A stretch of 64,000 bases of DNA from Palsa-1392 sp963819975 (lineage in GTDB: Bacteria > Verrucomicrobiota > Verrucomicrobiia > Chthoniobacterales > UBA10450), in assembly GCA_963819975.1 (NCBI GenBank), contig CAWFYE010000019.1, forward strand, positions 1 to 64,000. Reading direction: 5' to 3'. Both the position numbers and the translations under genes were made by a program. Positions 15,607 to 25,150 of this stretch are shown here, piece by piece. The notes beneath the pieces were generated by a model. It worked only from the letters and a program-made list of their open reading frames with translations. It was not told the origin of the DNA and searched no databases. Every line of letters begins with the position of its first letter. The stretch's first letter is position 1.

Positions 15607-16710
15607 TCAGCTCGCAGACTTTGCCTTCGTGCGGAGGAGGAAGTTGACTACCGCGTTGGTGGCTTTCTCCAAGGTCATGCCCCAGGCACAGAGCACGGCC
15701 AGCGTCGCAATCGTGATCAGGAAAAACATCCAGATTGGCTGTTCGCGAATGCGCAGCCCGAGCCAGATGACATATGGATGATGGATGAGATAGACGCCGT
15801 AGGAAAACGCTCCGACGAGGCCGAGCACTTTGGCGGGGGTGGGGAACCGGGCGATGAAGCCGGCCAGCCCGACCAGGACGAGGAAGCAGCAAGCGCCGGT
15901 CGCGAAGTCGACGAAAATGTAGGGAACGAGACCGTGATAGAGTTGGAGCGCGGCGGGATAAAAAACGACTCCGGCTAACAACCCCAGACCGCCCAAAAGA
16001 AAGCGTTCCATTCGCTCCGGCGCCCGGCTATCCCACATTCCCAGGGCCATCCCAAGGGCAAACTCGGGCAGGCGACAAAGCGCGAGACCGCCCTGAACCC
16101 ACATGCCGTTTTGCGGGTAGGCGACGAGCAGCAGGTAGCGGATGAAAAACCCGAGGGCGCACGCGCCTAACAAAAAGCGGCCGGGCCCAAGTTTGCGCGC
16201 CGCCCAAAAGAGGAGCGGAAAAATCAGATAGAACTGAATCAGCATCCCGAAGTACCACCAGGCGGCATTGAGATAATAAAAGTTGTTCTCGATATCGATG
16301 AAGCGCAGGCCGAGCAGACTGAGCAGAAATCGGCCGTCGATTTTCTCGAAGCGCGCCGTGCAGGGCGAAACGAGATAAACAAGGTGCGCGACCCAATACA
16401 TCGGGTAGAGCCGGATGAAGCGTGCCCAGTACCACTTGCCCCAGGCGATGGTCCCGGCGTCTGCACGGCGGGCGGTTGACTGCATGAGCGCCCAGCCGCT
16501 CAGGATGATGAAGACGCCGACGGCATGAAAACCGAGCCCGGAAATTTTCAGCCAAGCGAGCCCGAGAAAAGTCGTTAGGCCGGCGGCGAAGCTGCTCCAA
16601 TCCGGTGGAGGAAGTGAGCCGTGCTCGAAATAGGTCCGGAAAAAATGAAAATAAACGACGACCAGAATGGCCAGACCTTTTGCCACGTCGAGCCAGAGGA
16701 GCCGTTTCAC
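15607..16710 (-). CDS. Acyltransferase family 3 membrane protein
   Basis: A 367-residue protein with about ten membrane spans. It opens with the family pattern LLWLDVAKGLAILVVVYFHF, in which the His is the expected catalytic residue, and continues with spans typical of acyltransferase 3 (OafA/NodX-like) proteins, including AVGVFIILSGWALMQ and the late FSYGVYLIHHP. Such enzymes move acetyl or other acyl groups across the membrane onto surface glycans or peptides. No glycan cluster is adjacent. An exact nonamer lies at 16572 over Leu-Thr codons. Confidence 0.85.
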   Translation of the reverse strand: MKRLLWLDVAKGLAILVVVYFHFFRTYFEHGSLPPPDWSSFAAGLTTFLGLAWLKISGLGFHAVGVFIILSGWALMQSTARRADAGTIAWGKWYWARFIRLYPMYWVAHLVYLVSPCTARFEKIDGRFLLSLLGLRFIDIENNFYYLNAAWWYFGMLIQFYLIFPLLFWAARKLGPGRFLLGACALGFFIRYLLLVAYPQNGMWVQGGLALCRLPEFALGMALGMWDSRAPERMERFLLGGLGLLAGVVFYPAALQLYHGLVPYIFVDFATGACCFLVLVGLAGFIARFPTPAKVLGLVGAFSYGVYLIHHPYVIWLGLRIREQPIWMFFLITIATLAVLCAWGMTLEKATNAVVNFLLRTKAKSAS

Positions 16711-16769
16711 GCAGGTGGGGTTACCAGTGCGGGCGGAAATTAGAAAGGGCGAATTTTTCGCCTAACGAG

Positions 16770-17615
16770 TCAGCCGTCCGTCCCTTCTTCCAGGAGGACG
16801 AGCGCGATCCCGCCCAAAACCGCGCCGGAGGCGAGCAGGAAACGCAGATTGAGCGGTTCGCTGAGAAGAAGAATGCCACCCGTCGCGGCCAGGACCGGGA
16901 CGCTCAGCTGAACGCTTGCGGCGCTGGCCGCCTTCAAGCCGGTGAGCGCGATATACCAGATGACGTAACCGGCGCCGGAAGCGAGCGCGCCCGAGAGGAC
17001 GGCATAGCACAGGCCCTCGCGATCAGCGTGCGCCGAGGGCAAAAAGATGAGGGCTAGCGCGGCCGCGAACGGGACGGCACGGAGGAAGTTTCCCGCGGTC
17101 GCCTGGGCCGGATTTTTCTCTCTCTTTCCGCGGAGCGAATAAACGCCCCACGCCACGCCCGCGCTCAACATGAGAAGAGAGCCGCCTAACGGCGGGGCTG
17201 AGAGACCGGGAGACAAGAGCCAAACCAAACCGCCAAGCGCAAGGACGAGCCCGAAGATTTGCCCGGCGCTTAATTGTTCCCCGCGGCGCAATCCTCCGAG
17301 AATCATTGTCGCCTGGACTGCGCCGAAAAGCAGGAGCGCGCCCGTGCCGGCCGAAAGCGTGTTGTAGGCAAAGGAAAACGCCGCGGCGTAGGCAAAAAGC
17401 GCGCAGGCGGAAATCCAGCTGCCGGCTTTCTGGGCGGAGGTGCGGCGCATTTGCATGATGATCGCGAGCGCGATCGCACCGGAAACGATCCGGATAAAGG
17501 TGAAACTTGCGGCGTCGACCGCGAGATCTTTCAGAGCCGCGCGGCAGAGAAGCGAGTTGCCGGCGAAGGCGAGCATCGCGAGCAGGGTGAGGATTAATAG
17601 TCGCGTCGGTTTCAT
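16770..17615 (-). CDS. EamA/DMT family transporter
   Basis: A 281-residue protein with ten predicted spans arranged as two EamA repeats (drug/metabolite transporter superfamily). The first repeat begins LLILTLLAMLAFAGNSLLCR and the second near AGVAWGVYSLRGKREKNP. The start at MKPTRLL gives the usual length; a longer frame adds a non-hydrophobic, Arg-rich stretch. Substrates of these carriers range from amino acids to metabolites and cannot be told here. A nonamer copy (16760-16768) lies immediately beyond the stop codon, outside the gene. Confidence 0.85.
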   Translation of the reverse strand: MKPTRLLILTLLAMLAFAGNSLLCRAALKDLAVDAASFTFIRIVSGAIALAIIMQMRRTSAQKAGSWISACALFAYAAAFSFAYNTLSAGTGALLLFGAVQATMILGGLRRGEQLSAGQIFGLVLALGGLVWLLSPGLSAPPLGGSLLMLSAGVAWGVYSLRGKREKNPAQATAGNFLRAVPFAAALALIFLPSAHADREGLCYAVLSGALASGAGYVIWYIALTGLKAASAASVQLSVPVLAATGGILLLSEPLNLRFLLASGAVLGGIALVLLEEGTDG

Positions 17616-17744
17616 GACTTGCGCGCGGTTGCGGGTTCGCGCAGAGCGGTCGATCCCTACCCTCGTTTCGATTGAAAATCGACTCCGGACTGCGGCGAGG
17701 GAAGGTAAACTTTCCTCCATCCCCAGCCGTGCCTAAGGTTGCGC

Positions 17745-18260
17745 ATGAGCGCAGCAGATTCTCTCGCCATTCAACCTCAACCGCGACCGGACGATCATTG
17801 GAAATTTCTCCGCGACGTCCTCGTTTTTCAGCTCAAGATGTTGCTCGATAACGTTCGCGATTTCGCCCTCATGCCGATTTCGCTCATCGCCGCCCTGATC
17901 GATCTCATTTTCAAAGGCGAACGGCAGGGCTCCATCTTCTACCAGGTGCTGCGCTGGGGCGCGCACAGCGAACGAGTGATTAATGTTTATGGTGCGATCG
18001 AAGAACATGATCGGCCCGACCTGAACCCGAACTACACGGTCGACGCGGTCATCGCAAAACTGGAAGGCGTGCTGGTGCGCGAATGCGAGAAAGGCGGAAC
18101 CGCCGCGAGCGTAAAGGCGGCGATGGATCGAGCCATCGGCCAGATCCAGATCGAGACCAGCGGGCCGCGCGACCGAGCCCGGGATGCGGTCGCGCGCGCG
18201 GCGGATAAACTTCGCATCAGGGTCGATCCGCTTCCGCCTGAAGACAAAAATTCGGGTTAA
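17745..18260 (+). CDS. Conserved hypothetical protein with one hydrophobic segment
   Basis: A 171-residue protein. A single hydrophobic stretch (DFALMPISLIAALIDLIF, about residues 38-55) divides a short N-terminal part from a hydrophilic C-terminal half rich in Ala, Arg and Asp. The region KFLRDVLVFQLKMLLDNVRD resembles conserved hypothetical proteins of Verrucomicrobiota, but I cannot name a family. It may be an inner-membrane-associated protein. ATG 17745 was taken rather than TTG 17739. Its end overlaps the convergent MOSC gene by four bases. Confidence 0.6.
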   Translation: MSAADSLAIQPQPRPDDHWKFLRDVLVFQLKMLLDNVRDFALMPISLIAALIDLIFKGERQGSIFYQVLRWGAHSERVINVYGAIEEHDRPDLNPNYTVDAVIAKLEGVLVRECEKGGTAASVKAAMDRAIGQIQIETSGPRDRARDAVARAADKLRIRVDPLPPEDKNSG

Positions 18261-19048
18261 TCGAGAAGCGAGATTTCGTCTCCTGCCCGGATCATTCCCT
18301 CGACTAAAACTGCCGCGTAGATTCCGGCAAAGCCTTCGTGGTTCTGCGCGACGGCCTTCAAAATGGCAGGCGACTTTCCGCCGGTTTCGGGATCGAGGGT
18401 GATGATCATGCAGCGTGAATCGCGCTGCAGAATCGCGAGCGTTGCTTTCGGACCGATTCGCAGAGAGCGGCCGACCAGTTTGTCTTCCGCGAAGCCTTCG
18501 CTTTTCGTTAGGTCGAGATAGATGTTGGCGCGGAAACGGCGCTTGTCGACCGTGAAGCCCGTCTCCTCGGCCAGTTGTTTGATTGACTGAAGGGAGATGA
18601 GCGAAACCGGCCGGCAATCGGTTAGAGCGCGGTCGGAGCGGAGGAGTGTGAGCGGAGGCTTGTCGTCGATTCCGTCCTGCAACATTTCGACCAAGGCGGG
18701 GTCGTCGATTGCGAGTGTCGTGCCCGCGGGCGTTTCGACATCCACCATTAGCTCTGCGCGCTCGGCGTAAAGCGGAGTCGCGCCGGACCCAAGGCTCTCC
18801 GCGTCCGCGAGGTTGGGAGGCGCGGCTGCCCTTTCCGGATTACGAAAGCGTGGCCGAAAAGCGAGCATCCGTCGCTGCTCGCGGGCGGTGAGGTAGGGCA
18901 GGCCTTTCCGGCTGGCCGGACTATGGAAGGCAAAAACGCGGTCAGCGTAGACGCCGGGGAAACCGACAAAAAGCGCAGGCAGCTCCTCGCCGCGCATGCT
19001 TTTGACCGGGTAGCGCCAGAGACTCTCGACCATTCCAATAGTGCTCAT
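18257..19048 (-). CDS. MOSC-domain protein with MOSC_N beta-barrel
   Basis: A 263-residue protein. The N-terminal beta-barrel (MOSC_N) begins ESLWRYPVKSMRGEELPALF, and the C-terminal MOSC domain (about residues 115-260) carries the conserved DCRPVSLISLQSI-type segment, RFRANIYLDL and CMIITLDPETG. MOSC proteins bind molybdenum cofactor and take part in reductions such as that of N-hydroxylated compounds. The Cys in RDSRCMII fits the conserved MOSC cysteine. The start at 19048 was chosen because a longer frame adds an unrelated Arg/Pro-rich stretch. Confidence 0.88.
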   Translation of the reverse strand: MSTIGMVESLWRYPVKSMRGEELPALFVGFPGVYADRVFAFHSPASRKGLPYLTAREQRRMLAFRPRFRNPERAAAPPNLADAESLGSGATPLYAERAELMVDVETPAGTTLAIDDPALVEMLQDGIDDKPPLTLLRSDRALTDCRPVSLISLQSIKQLAEETGFTVDKRRFRANIYLDLTKSEGFAEDKLVGRSLRIGPKATLAILQRDSRCMIITLDPETGGKSPAILKAVAQNHEGFAGIYAAVLVEGMIRAGDEISLLD

Positions 19049-19121
19049 GTGCGATCGAATATCGGTGAGTCTCGATGCGGCTGTAAAGTGAAGAGGAATT
19101 GCGTTCCCAACACTGACGCCC

Positions 19122-19385
19122 CTAGTATTCGGCGAAGGCCTCGTCCGGATAACAATACAACCAGCGTTCTCCGGGCTGGGCCGAGGCAATCACCGGATGT
19201 CCGCTTGCGCGTGCGTGTTTACTCGCATGTTGATTCGGCGAGCTGTCGCAACACAAGGTCGCGCCACAGGTCTGACAGGTCCGCAAGTGAACCCACGAAG
19301 CGCCGATCTTCACGCATTCCGCACATTGGTGTCGTTTCGGTTGTTTGATCGATGTGATCGCTTCGAGATGTGAACAAGCCGCCAT
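19122..19385 (-). CDS. UBP-type zinc finger protein
   Basis: An 87-residue protein made up almost entirely of a zf-UBP domain: CAECVKIGASWVHLRTCQTC, GATLCCDSSPNQHASKHA, SGHPVIASAQPGERWLYCY. The Cys and His pairs that bind zinc are all present. In eukaryotes the fold binds the ubiquitin C-terminus; bacterial stand-alone members are common but have no known ubiquitin partner, and their role is unknown. The length matches other bacterial members. Confidence 0.88.
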   Translation of the reverse strand: MAACSHLEAITSIKQPKRHQCAECVKIGASWVHLRTCQTCGATLCCDSSPNQHASKHARASGHPVIASAQPGERWLYCYPDEAFAEY

Positions 19386-19462
19386 TCTATTTCGTCCGGG
19401 TCGGTCTGGAAGAGATTCCGCTAGGCTCGGACCAGGGTTTGTTATGGAGAAGCTGGTCCATT

Positions 19463-20494
19463 TCAGGGAGCGATCGATTCATTCCCCGGGTTGGCCAAAT
19501 GCTGAATCGCTTTCTCCAAACCAGCCACTACTCGGGTCATCGAGTCGTAATCAAGCTTGTCAGGCGTATCGCTCGCAGCATGATAATGCGGGTAGCGAAA
19601 CGGCGCGGTGTCGGTCACCATGATGCCGGGGTAGCCGTGCTGCCAAAAGGACCATTGATCTGACCAACCAACTCCCGGGATGGCGCCAGGCAACGCTCCG
19701 CCTTCGGATGGGATTTGGCCGTGCTGACGAAATGCTTCGAATGCGTCGCGGAGCAGTGAGCGTGAAGCCACGTTTCCGACAAAGCCGATGAAGTTTCCGG
19801 TGCGCGGATAGAGAAAGCCGAGTCCAGGCGCGGGATACGACTGGGAGCCCGGTTCGTTCGAGTAATAGCCGATGGTTTCCAGGCTGATCATGGCCTCGAT
19901 GGGATCGTCGCGCTCCCGGCAGCGACCAGCATAGACGAAGCTACCCATTTCCGAGGTCTGGAAATAATGCGGCTCTTCATTCACGAAGGCGACAAAGCGC
20001 AGGGTGCGTTCGTTGTGCGTGCCGGCAAAGCGCCGGGCAAGCGCGAGGAGCGCAGCCACGCCGCTGCCGTTATCATTCGAGCCTGGCGAACCAAAGACCG
20101 AATCATAATGCGCACCGATCAGCACTATCCCGGGCGATTGACCCGCTAACTCTGCTTCCAGATTGTAACAGCTCTTACCCTGTACCCTATAAGTATCCCG
20201 GCGCAATTTCCAGCCGGTCTCCGTCAACTGGCCTTCGATGTATTGCGCCGCCGCCAGGAGTTGAGGATAACGAGCCAGATTCCGTTCGCCGATTTCGCCC
20301 CCCAGCTTCTGCACGTGGTCGACCAACTCGGCGCGCAACGCTTTCTCTTCCGCAGAAAGCGGCGCAGCCGTACCGCGAAAGCTCTTCCCCGGCATCCGAA
20401 TCATGACCAGCCATCCTAGCACGCCAAGCAAAACGAGGCCCAGACCAACGCCGCCGAGGATAGCAAGCGTCTTTGAGCGAATGCGTGCAGACAT
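19463..20494 (-). CDS. M28 family zinc metallopeptidase
   Basis: A 343-residue peptidase. One N-terminal membrane anchor or uncleaved signal (residues 9-32) places the catalytic domain in the periplasm. Metal ligands of the M28 aminopeptidase fold are visible: His129 in LIGAHYDSV, Asp141 in SNDNGSGVAALL, the catalytic Glu173 and metal Glu174 in VNEEPHYF, and a C-terminal His in YPHYHAASDTPDKLDYD. It would remove N-terminal amino acids from peptides. It lies upstream of no obvious partner gene. Confidence 0.9.
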   Translation of the reverse strand: MSARIRSKTLAILGGVGLGLVLLGVLGWLVMIRMPGKSFRGTAAPLSAEEKALRAELVDHVQKLGGEIGERNLARYPQLLAAAQYIEGQLTETGWKLRRDTYRVQGKSCYNLEAELAGQSPGIVLIGAHYDSVFGSPGSNDNGSGVAALLALARRFAGTHNERTLRFVAFVNEEPHYFQTSEMGSFVYAGRCRERDDPIEAMISLETIGYYSNEPGSQSYPAPGLGFLYPRTGNFIGFVGNVASRSLLRDAFEAFRQHGQIPSEGGALPGAIPGVGWSDQWSFWQHGYPGIMVTDTAPFRYPHYHAASDTPDKLDYDSMTRVVAGLEKAIQHLANPGNESIAP

Positions 20495-20573
20495 CCTCTG
20501 GGGTTACCGTTTGCGGTGAAGAATCGCAACCGCAGAATGGCCCGGGGCAACTGCGAAGGGCCAGGCCGCAGGC

Positions 20574-21455
20574 CTATAACATCTCAGCGACGATTCGAGC
20601 GACTTCTGCGATGGCGGACTGCAGTTCCTTCCGCGGAGCGGTCGAGCCGACGAAATAGACGGCGAGCAGAATCGGAGGTTTTCCCGGTGGCCGCAGAATC
20701 GCGATGTCGTTCGTCGATCCATTCGCGCCGCGCCCCGTCTTGTCGCCGACCTTCCAGTGGCTAGGCAGACCCGCCCGGATTGTTTCCGCGCCGGTCTGGT
20801 TGGCGGCGAGCCAGGCGTCGAGTTGCTGTCGGGATGTTTGCGACAATGCTTCACCGACGAGGAGCGAGCGCAGGTTGGCCGCCATCGCCCCAGGCGTGGT
20901 GGTATCTCTTTCGTCCCCGGGCAAGGCGCTGTTCAGGTCGGGCTCGATGCGGTCGAGCTGGGTTTGTTTGTCGCCGAGCGTCCGCGCATAACGAGTGAAG
21001 CCTTCCGGGCCGCCGATAATTCGGAGAAGGAGGTTGCCCGCGGTGTTGTCACTAACCTGAAGTGCCGCCGCACAGAGCGCGTCGAGTTTCATCCCGCCCT
21101 CCTCGACGTGCTCCTTCGTCACCGGTGCATACTCAAGGAGGTCGGCCTCGGTATAGGGGATGAAGCGGCTCATCGCGTCCTGTTTCTCATCCACGCGATG
21201 AAGCACCGCTGCGGCGGCGAGAAACTTGAAGGTGCTGCACATCGGAAACCGCTCGTCCGCGCGGTGCTCGATTCGGCCGCCGCTGCCTGTGTCCAGAGCC
21301 GCGACGCCGAGCCGTCCGCCGAGACGAGTTTCGATCGCTTTGATGCGCTTTTCTGCCGACTCCTTGCCTGCGACCGGATGCTCCGCGCCGCTCACCGTGA
21401 GGACGGGGAGCAGGAGAACAACCCGAAAAGCTCGTGAAAACGAACGCGCCAACAT
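20574..21455 (-). CDS. bla: Class A beta-lactamase
   Basis: A 293-residue serine beta-lactamase with a signal peptide (residues 1-23). All class A motifs are present: Ser74 and Lys77 in CSTFK, SDN at 135-137, Glu171 in DRIEPDLN (the omega-loop general base) and KTG at 239-241. It should hydrolyse beta-lactams in the periplasm, with an unknown spectrum. Cys73 precedes the nucleophile, as in some carbapenemases, but I see no Cys just after KTG to pair with it. No regulator or mobile element is adjacent, so it looks chromosomal and intrinsic. Confidence 0.9.
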   Translation of the reverse strand: MLARSFSRAFRVVLLLPVLTVSGAEHPVAGKESAEKRIKAIETRLGGRLGVAALDTGSGGRIEHRADERFPMCSTFKFLAAAAVLHRVDEKQDAMSRFIPYTEADLLEYAPVTKEHVEEGGMKLDALCAAALQVSDNTAGNLLLRIIGGPEGFTRYARTLGDKQTQLDRIEPDLNSALPGDERDTTTPGAMAANLRSLLVGEALSQTSRQQLDAWLAANQTGAETIRAGLPSHWKVGDKTGRGANGSTNDIAILRPPGKPPILLAVYFVGSTAPRKELQSAIAEVARIVAEML

Positions 21456-21466
21456 GAGCCGAGCTC

Positions 21467-21769
21467 TCAGGCCGGAAGGAAATCAGGAAGACCGATGAAG
21501 GATTCTTCCTCGGCTCTTTCCTCGGTCGTTTGCAGCGGCGCGAAACGATCGGCCCGGAAACCGCGCTCGATCCCGTGGGCGTTGAGCGGGCCCTTGATCT
21601 CGCAGAGATAAACCGCGATCTCGCCTTCGTCACCGGTCAGCCCGACGCCGGGCAAGATGTCGCGAATCGTGTAAGTGGACCCCTCTTTTGGCAGCTCGTT
21701 ATAGAGCTCCTCGATCCCGAGCGGGAAACGACCGTTCACACACACGACTTTCTGGTTTGGCAGAAACAC
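21467..21769 (-). CDS. Small conserved hypothetical protein
   Basis: A 100-residue cytoplasmic protein whose first 75 residues (VCVNGRFPLGIEELYNELPK, EGSTYTIRDILPGVGL, YLCEIKGPL, ERGFRADRFAPL) match a pattern seen in many short hypothetical proteins of bacteria and phages. The fold is probably a small beta-barrel; the function is unknown. The last 25 residues are acidic (TTEERAEEESF). It ends 11 bases before the beta-lactamase start on the same strand, so the two may share a transcript, although a link in function is not evident. Confidence 0.7.
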   Translation of the reverse strand: MFLPNQKVVCVNGRFPLGIEELYNELPKEGSTYTIRDILPGVGLTGDEGEIAVYLCEIKGPLNAHGIERGFRADRFAPLQTTEERAEEESFIGLPDFLPA

Positions 21770-21796
21770 TCTCTATTTTATCACAGGTCGCCGTGT

Positions 21797-24700
21797 TCAA
21801 CCACCTTGGGCCGGATTCCGGTTTGGATACGGCGGAATCGGCGGCAGCTCATAGCTCTTGGTTTTCATTTCTTCCTGAATCTCCTGAATTCCCCGATCGA
21901 GCTGCTGGTCTTCACCCTTGAACTCTTTCGCCGGATCGTTGTCGACCACGATATCCGGGTCGACTCCGTGACTTTCGATGACCCAGTTTTTGCCTTCCTT
22001 GTCGTAAGGCGCAAATTCCGGTTTGAAAAGCTGCCCGCCATCGAGCAGGGGCAGGGGATTGCGAATCCCAATTACTCCGCCCCAGGTACGTTTGCCGATG
22101 AGTTTACCTAGCCCCATCGCCTTGAAACGATAGGGGAAGATATCGCCGTCTGAAGCCGAGAACTCATCGATTAGCGTGACCATCGGTCCCAGGAAGGTGT
22201 TGGGCGGATTAGTTTGCGGTGTGCCATTACGTGACATCTCGACCATGACGAGGGCGCGGCGCAGCCGCTCGATCACGAGCGGGGAGACAAAGCCGCCTCC
22301 GTTCCCGCGCACGTCGACGATGAGCCCTTTCTTGCGAATTTGCGGGAAGTAACGCTTCGTAAACTCGTTCAAGCCAGGCTGACCCATATCCGGGATATGA
22401 ACATAGCCGACCTGACCACCGGTTTTCTTATTCACATATTCAGTGTTGTGCTGGACCCAGTCCAGGTAATAGAGCGGTGACTCATCAGCCGTCGGGACGA
22501 CAGTGATGTCGCGCGCGCCGCTCTCGCTCGGCGTGGAATTAACCCGCAGGATGACCTGTTTGTCGGCCGTGCCGATAAGGGCGTCGTAGATGTTCGGCAG
22601 AGATGAGACTGGCGTGCCATTGACCGCCAGGATGTAGTCGCCCGGTTTTAGATTCAATCCAATTGCGGTGAGTGGGGAGCGGTTTTCCTTATCCCAGTTC
22701 TCACCGGGCAGGATCTTATCGATCCGGTAAGCCTTGCTCGCGGGATCGCGGGACAGTTCCGCGCCGAGCAGGCCAAGTTTGATCCGCGGAGTCTCGGGAC
22801 GTTCTCCACCTGCGACGTAAGCGTGCCCGTTGTTCAGTTCGCCGATCAATTCGCCGATGATGTAGGTAAGGTCATTCCGGTGGTTCACAAATGGGAGGAG
22901 GGCGGCATACTTGTCGCGCATCGCTTTCCAATCGACGCCATTCATCGTCGGTGAGTAAAAGAAGTCGCGCATCTGGCGCCAGGCTTCGAAATAGATTTGT
23001 TTCCACTCCGCCCGGCGATCGGCCATTACGTCGAGCCCTTTCAATACGAGGGTGTGATCCTTGGTCTCAAGTTTGTCTTTGGGGAGGTCGATGATCGAAT
23101 ACTCTTTGTCGATCTTCACCAGCATCTTCTTGCCGTCGAAGCTGATTTGGTAGGCGTTGACGTCGCCGAGCACGGTCTCCTTGCGATCCTCCAGGCTATA
23201 GGAACACAGATGCCATTTTTGGTCACCCGGCCCCGCATCCTCGTCGTCGCCAGAGTTGTCTCCAACTGTCCGCCGCAGATAGAAGACTTTGTCGTCGACC
23301 AACCGAATCCCCTGGTAGTTGCCCGGGGCGATATCGAGACCCACAATGCGGTTTTGAATCCCATCCGTATCCACTTTCACCGTCACCGGCTTTCTCGTCT
23401 TTTCGTCCTTCTTGCCGTCTTTCTTTTCCTCGTCTCCTTTGTTCTTGTCTTTTTTCTCGGCTTTGCCGACCTCGTCGCTGCGCGGCCCGACGGGCGATTC
23501 CGTATCGTTGGATAGCGTCACAAGATAAACCCGCTGCATGTCGACGTAGATGTTCTGAAATTCTTGGTCGCCAAAGGTCGGACTAAAGTCGCGCGCGGAA
23601 GACATCATGAGATACTTGCCGTCGTCGCTGAATGAGACGCGGCCGGAGGAATACCACGCGTCGGTGATTGGAACGGTTTTCTTGCCTGCGAGCGAGTAGA
23701 GGTAGACCTTTGAGAGGTCGTTTTCCTCCGGCTGGCCCCACGCGATCCACTGGCTGTCGGGCGACCAGTCGTAGGACTCGATCTCGCCGACTTTATCATG
23801 GGCCACTTCGGTCACGGCCTTGCTCGCGACATCCACAAAGCGCAGACGCTGGAGACGATCGCTCCAAAGCAGCTTCTTACTGTCGGGCGACCAGGCGGGC
23901 TGGTAATAATAGGTATCGGCACTCTTGGTCAGTTGTTGTGGCTGACCTTTGCCGTCCTGGGAGCGGACATAAAGCTCGTTCTCGCCGGACTCGTCCGAGT
24001 TATAGGCGATCCATTTTCCGTCCGGCGACCAGATGGCGTCGCGTTCGTGGGCGCTGGAGGTTTTGGTTAACGCCCTCGCCGTGCCGTCCTTCATCGGCAC
24101 CGAGAAGAGGTCGCCCCGCGCTACCACGATCGCGCGCTGGCCGTCCGGCGCGAGGTTGACAGATTCGACATGTTTTGAAGCATCGACAAAGGCGGCCCGG
24201 CCGGACGCAAAGTCTTCCTTGATGTTGATCGGAACGGGCGCGGCCTGACCGCTCGCGAGGTCGTAGCGCCAGATATAACCGGCTTCTTCGAAGACGATCG
24301 AGCCCTTGCCGATGGAGGGAAATTTGATGTCGAAGTCTTTGAAGGTCGTGAGCTGTTTGGTTTCCTTGCTCGCGAGATCGATCGAGAAAAGATTCATCCG
24401 GCCATCGCGATCGGAGAGGAAATAGATGTGGTTGTCCGGTCCCCACATCGGACAGATATCCTGGCTCGGGTTTTTCGTCAGGTTGTCGGTCGTCTGGGTT
24501 TTGAAATCGTAAATCCAAACATCGTCGGCCATGCCGCCTCGATAATGTTTCCAGGTGCGGAATTCGCGGAAGACGCGGTTGAAAGCCATCTTCGAATCGT
24601 CCGGCGCGAAGGAGACGAACCCACCTCGCGGGACGGGCAATTGCTTCGGCAGCTCGGCATTCAGCCCGACTGTCTCGAGGTCGCCGATGAAGGAATTAAA

Positions 24701-25150
24701 AGAGGTCCGTCGAGAGCGGAAGACGACGACCGGCTCAGTATTTTTCCAGGTCATCACTAGATTGTTCGGTCCCATCCGATCCGAGATGTCGTCCCGCCCG
24801 AGCGTCGCCGTGGTGGTCAGGCGCTTTGGTTCGCCACCGTCGCCGGACATGACGTAGACCTCGGTGTTGCCGTCGTATTGCGAGGTGAAGGCGAGCTGTT
24901 TCCCATCCGGGGAGAAATGCGGGAAGGAGCTATAACCGGGTCCGCTCGTCAGGCGACGAGCCGTGCCGCCATTCTTCGCGACGGTGTAAAGTTCACCGCT
25001 GTAGCAGAAAACGATCTGGTCGCCGTTGGTGGTCGGAAAACGGAGCAAGCGGGTCGTATCCGGAAGATTTTGGCCGGAGGCGAAGCCGCCCGGGTAAAGG
25101 ACCGCGACGAGGAATAAAAGTGAGCTGAAAAATCGGAAATGAATACGCAT
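21797..25150 (-). CDS. Tricorn-like S41 family peptidase
   Basis: A 1117-residue exported protein resembling archaeal tricorn protease. After a signal peptide (start MRIHFRFFSSLLFLV; a longer frame was rejected because it lacks one) come PD40/WD40-like beta-propeller repeats (SSFPHFSPDGKQLAFTSQYD, DAIWSPDGKWIAYNSDESG). A linker rich in Lys and Asp (about KKDKNKGDEEKKDGKKDEK) follows, then the tricorn C1 domain (EAWRQMRDFFYSPTMNGVDW), a PDZ domain (GLNLKPGDYILAVNG) and an S41 catalytic domain (VDVRGNGGGFVSPLVIERL; nucleophile expected at Ser in DEFSASDGDIF). It would degrade peptides in the periplasm. Next to it are only unrelated genes. Confidence 0.92.
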   Translation of the reverse strand: MRIHFRFFSSLLFLVAVLYPGGFASGQNLPDTTRLLRFPTTNGDQIVFCYSGELYTVAKNGGTARRLTSGPGYSSFPHFSPDGKQLAFTSQYDGNTEVYVMSGDGGEPKRLTTTATLGRDDISDRMGPNNLVMTWKNTEPVVVFRSRRTSFNSFIGDLETVGLNAELPKQLPVPRGGFVSFAPDDSKMAFNRVFREFRTWKHYRGGMADDVWIYDFKTQTTDNLTKNPSQDICPMWGPDNHIYFLSDRDGRMNLFSIDLASKETKQLTTFKDFDIKFPSIGKGSIVFEEAGYIWRYDLASGQAAPVPINIKEDFASGRAAFVDASKHVESVNLAPDGQRAIVVARGDLFSVPMKDGTARALTKTSSAHERDAIWSPDGKWIAYNSDESGENELYVRSQDGKGQPQQLTKSADTYYYQPAWSPDSKKLLWSDRLQRLRFVDVASKAVTEVAHDKVGEIESYDWSPDSQWIAWGQPEENDLSKVYLYSLAGKKTVPITDAWYSSGRVSFSDDGKYLMMSSARDFSPTFGDQEFQNIYVDMQRVYLVTLSNDTESPVGPRSDEVGKAEKKDKNKGDEEKKDGKKDEKTRKPVTVKVDTDGIQNRIVGLDIAPGNYQGIRLVDDKVFYLRRTVGDNSGDDEDAGPGDQKWHLCSYSLEDRKETVLGDVNAYQISFDGKKMLVKIDKEYSIIDLPKDKLETKDHTLVLKGLDVMADRRAEWKQIYFEAWRQMRDFFYSPTMNGVDWKAMRDKYAALLPFVNHRNDLTYIIGELIGELNNGHAYVAGGERPETPRIKLGLLGAELSRDPASKAYRIDKILPGENWDKENRSPLTAIGLNLKPGDYILAVNGTPVSSLPNIYDALIGTADKQVILRVNSTPSESGARDITVVPTADESPLYYLDWVQHNTEYVNKKTGGQVGYVHIPDMGQPGLNEFTKRYFPQIRKKGLIVDVRGNGGGFVSPLVIERLRRALVMVEMSRNGTPQTNPPNTFLGPMVTLIDEFSASDGDIFPYRFKAMGLGKLIGKRTWGGVIGIRNPLPLLDGGQLFKPEFAPYDKEGKNWVIESHGVDPDIVVDNDPAKEFKGEDQQLDRGIQEIQEEMKTKSYELPPIPPYPNRNPAQGG

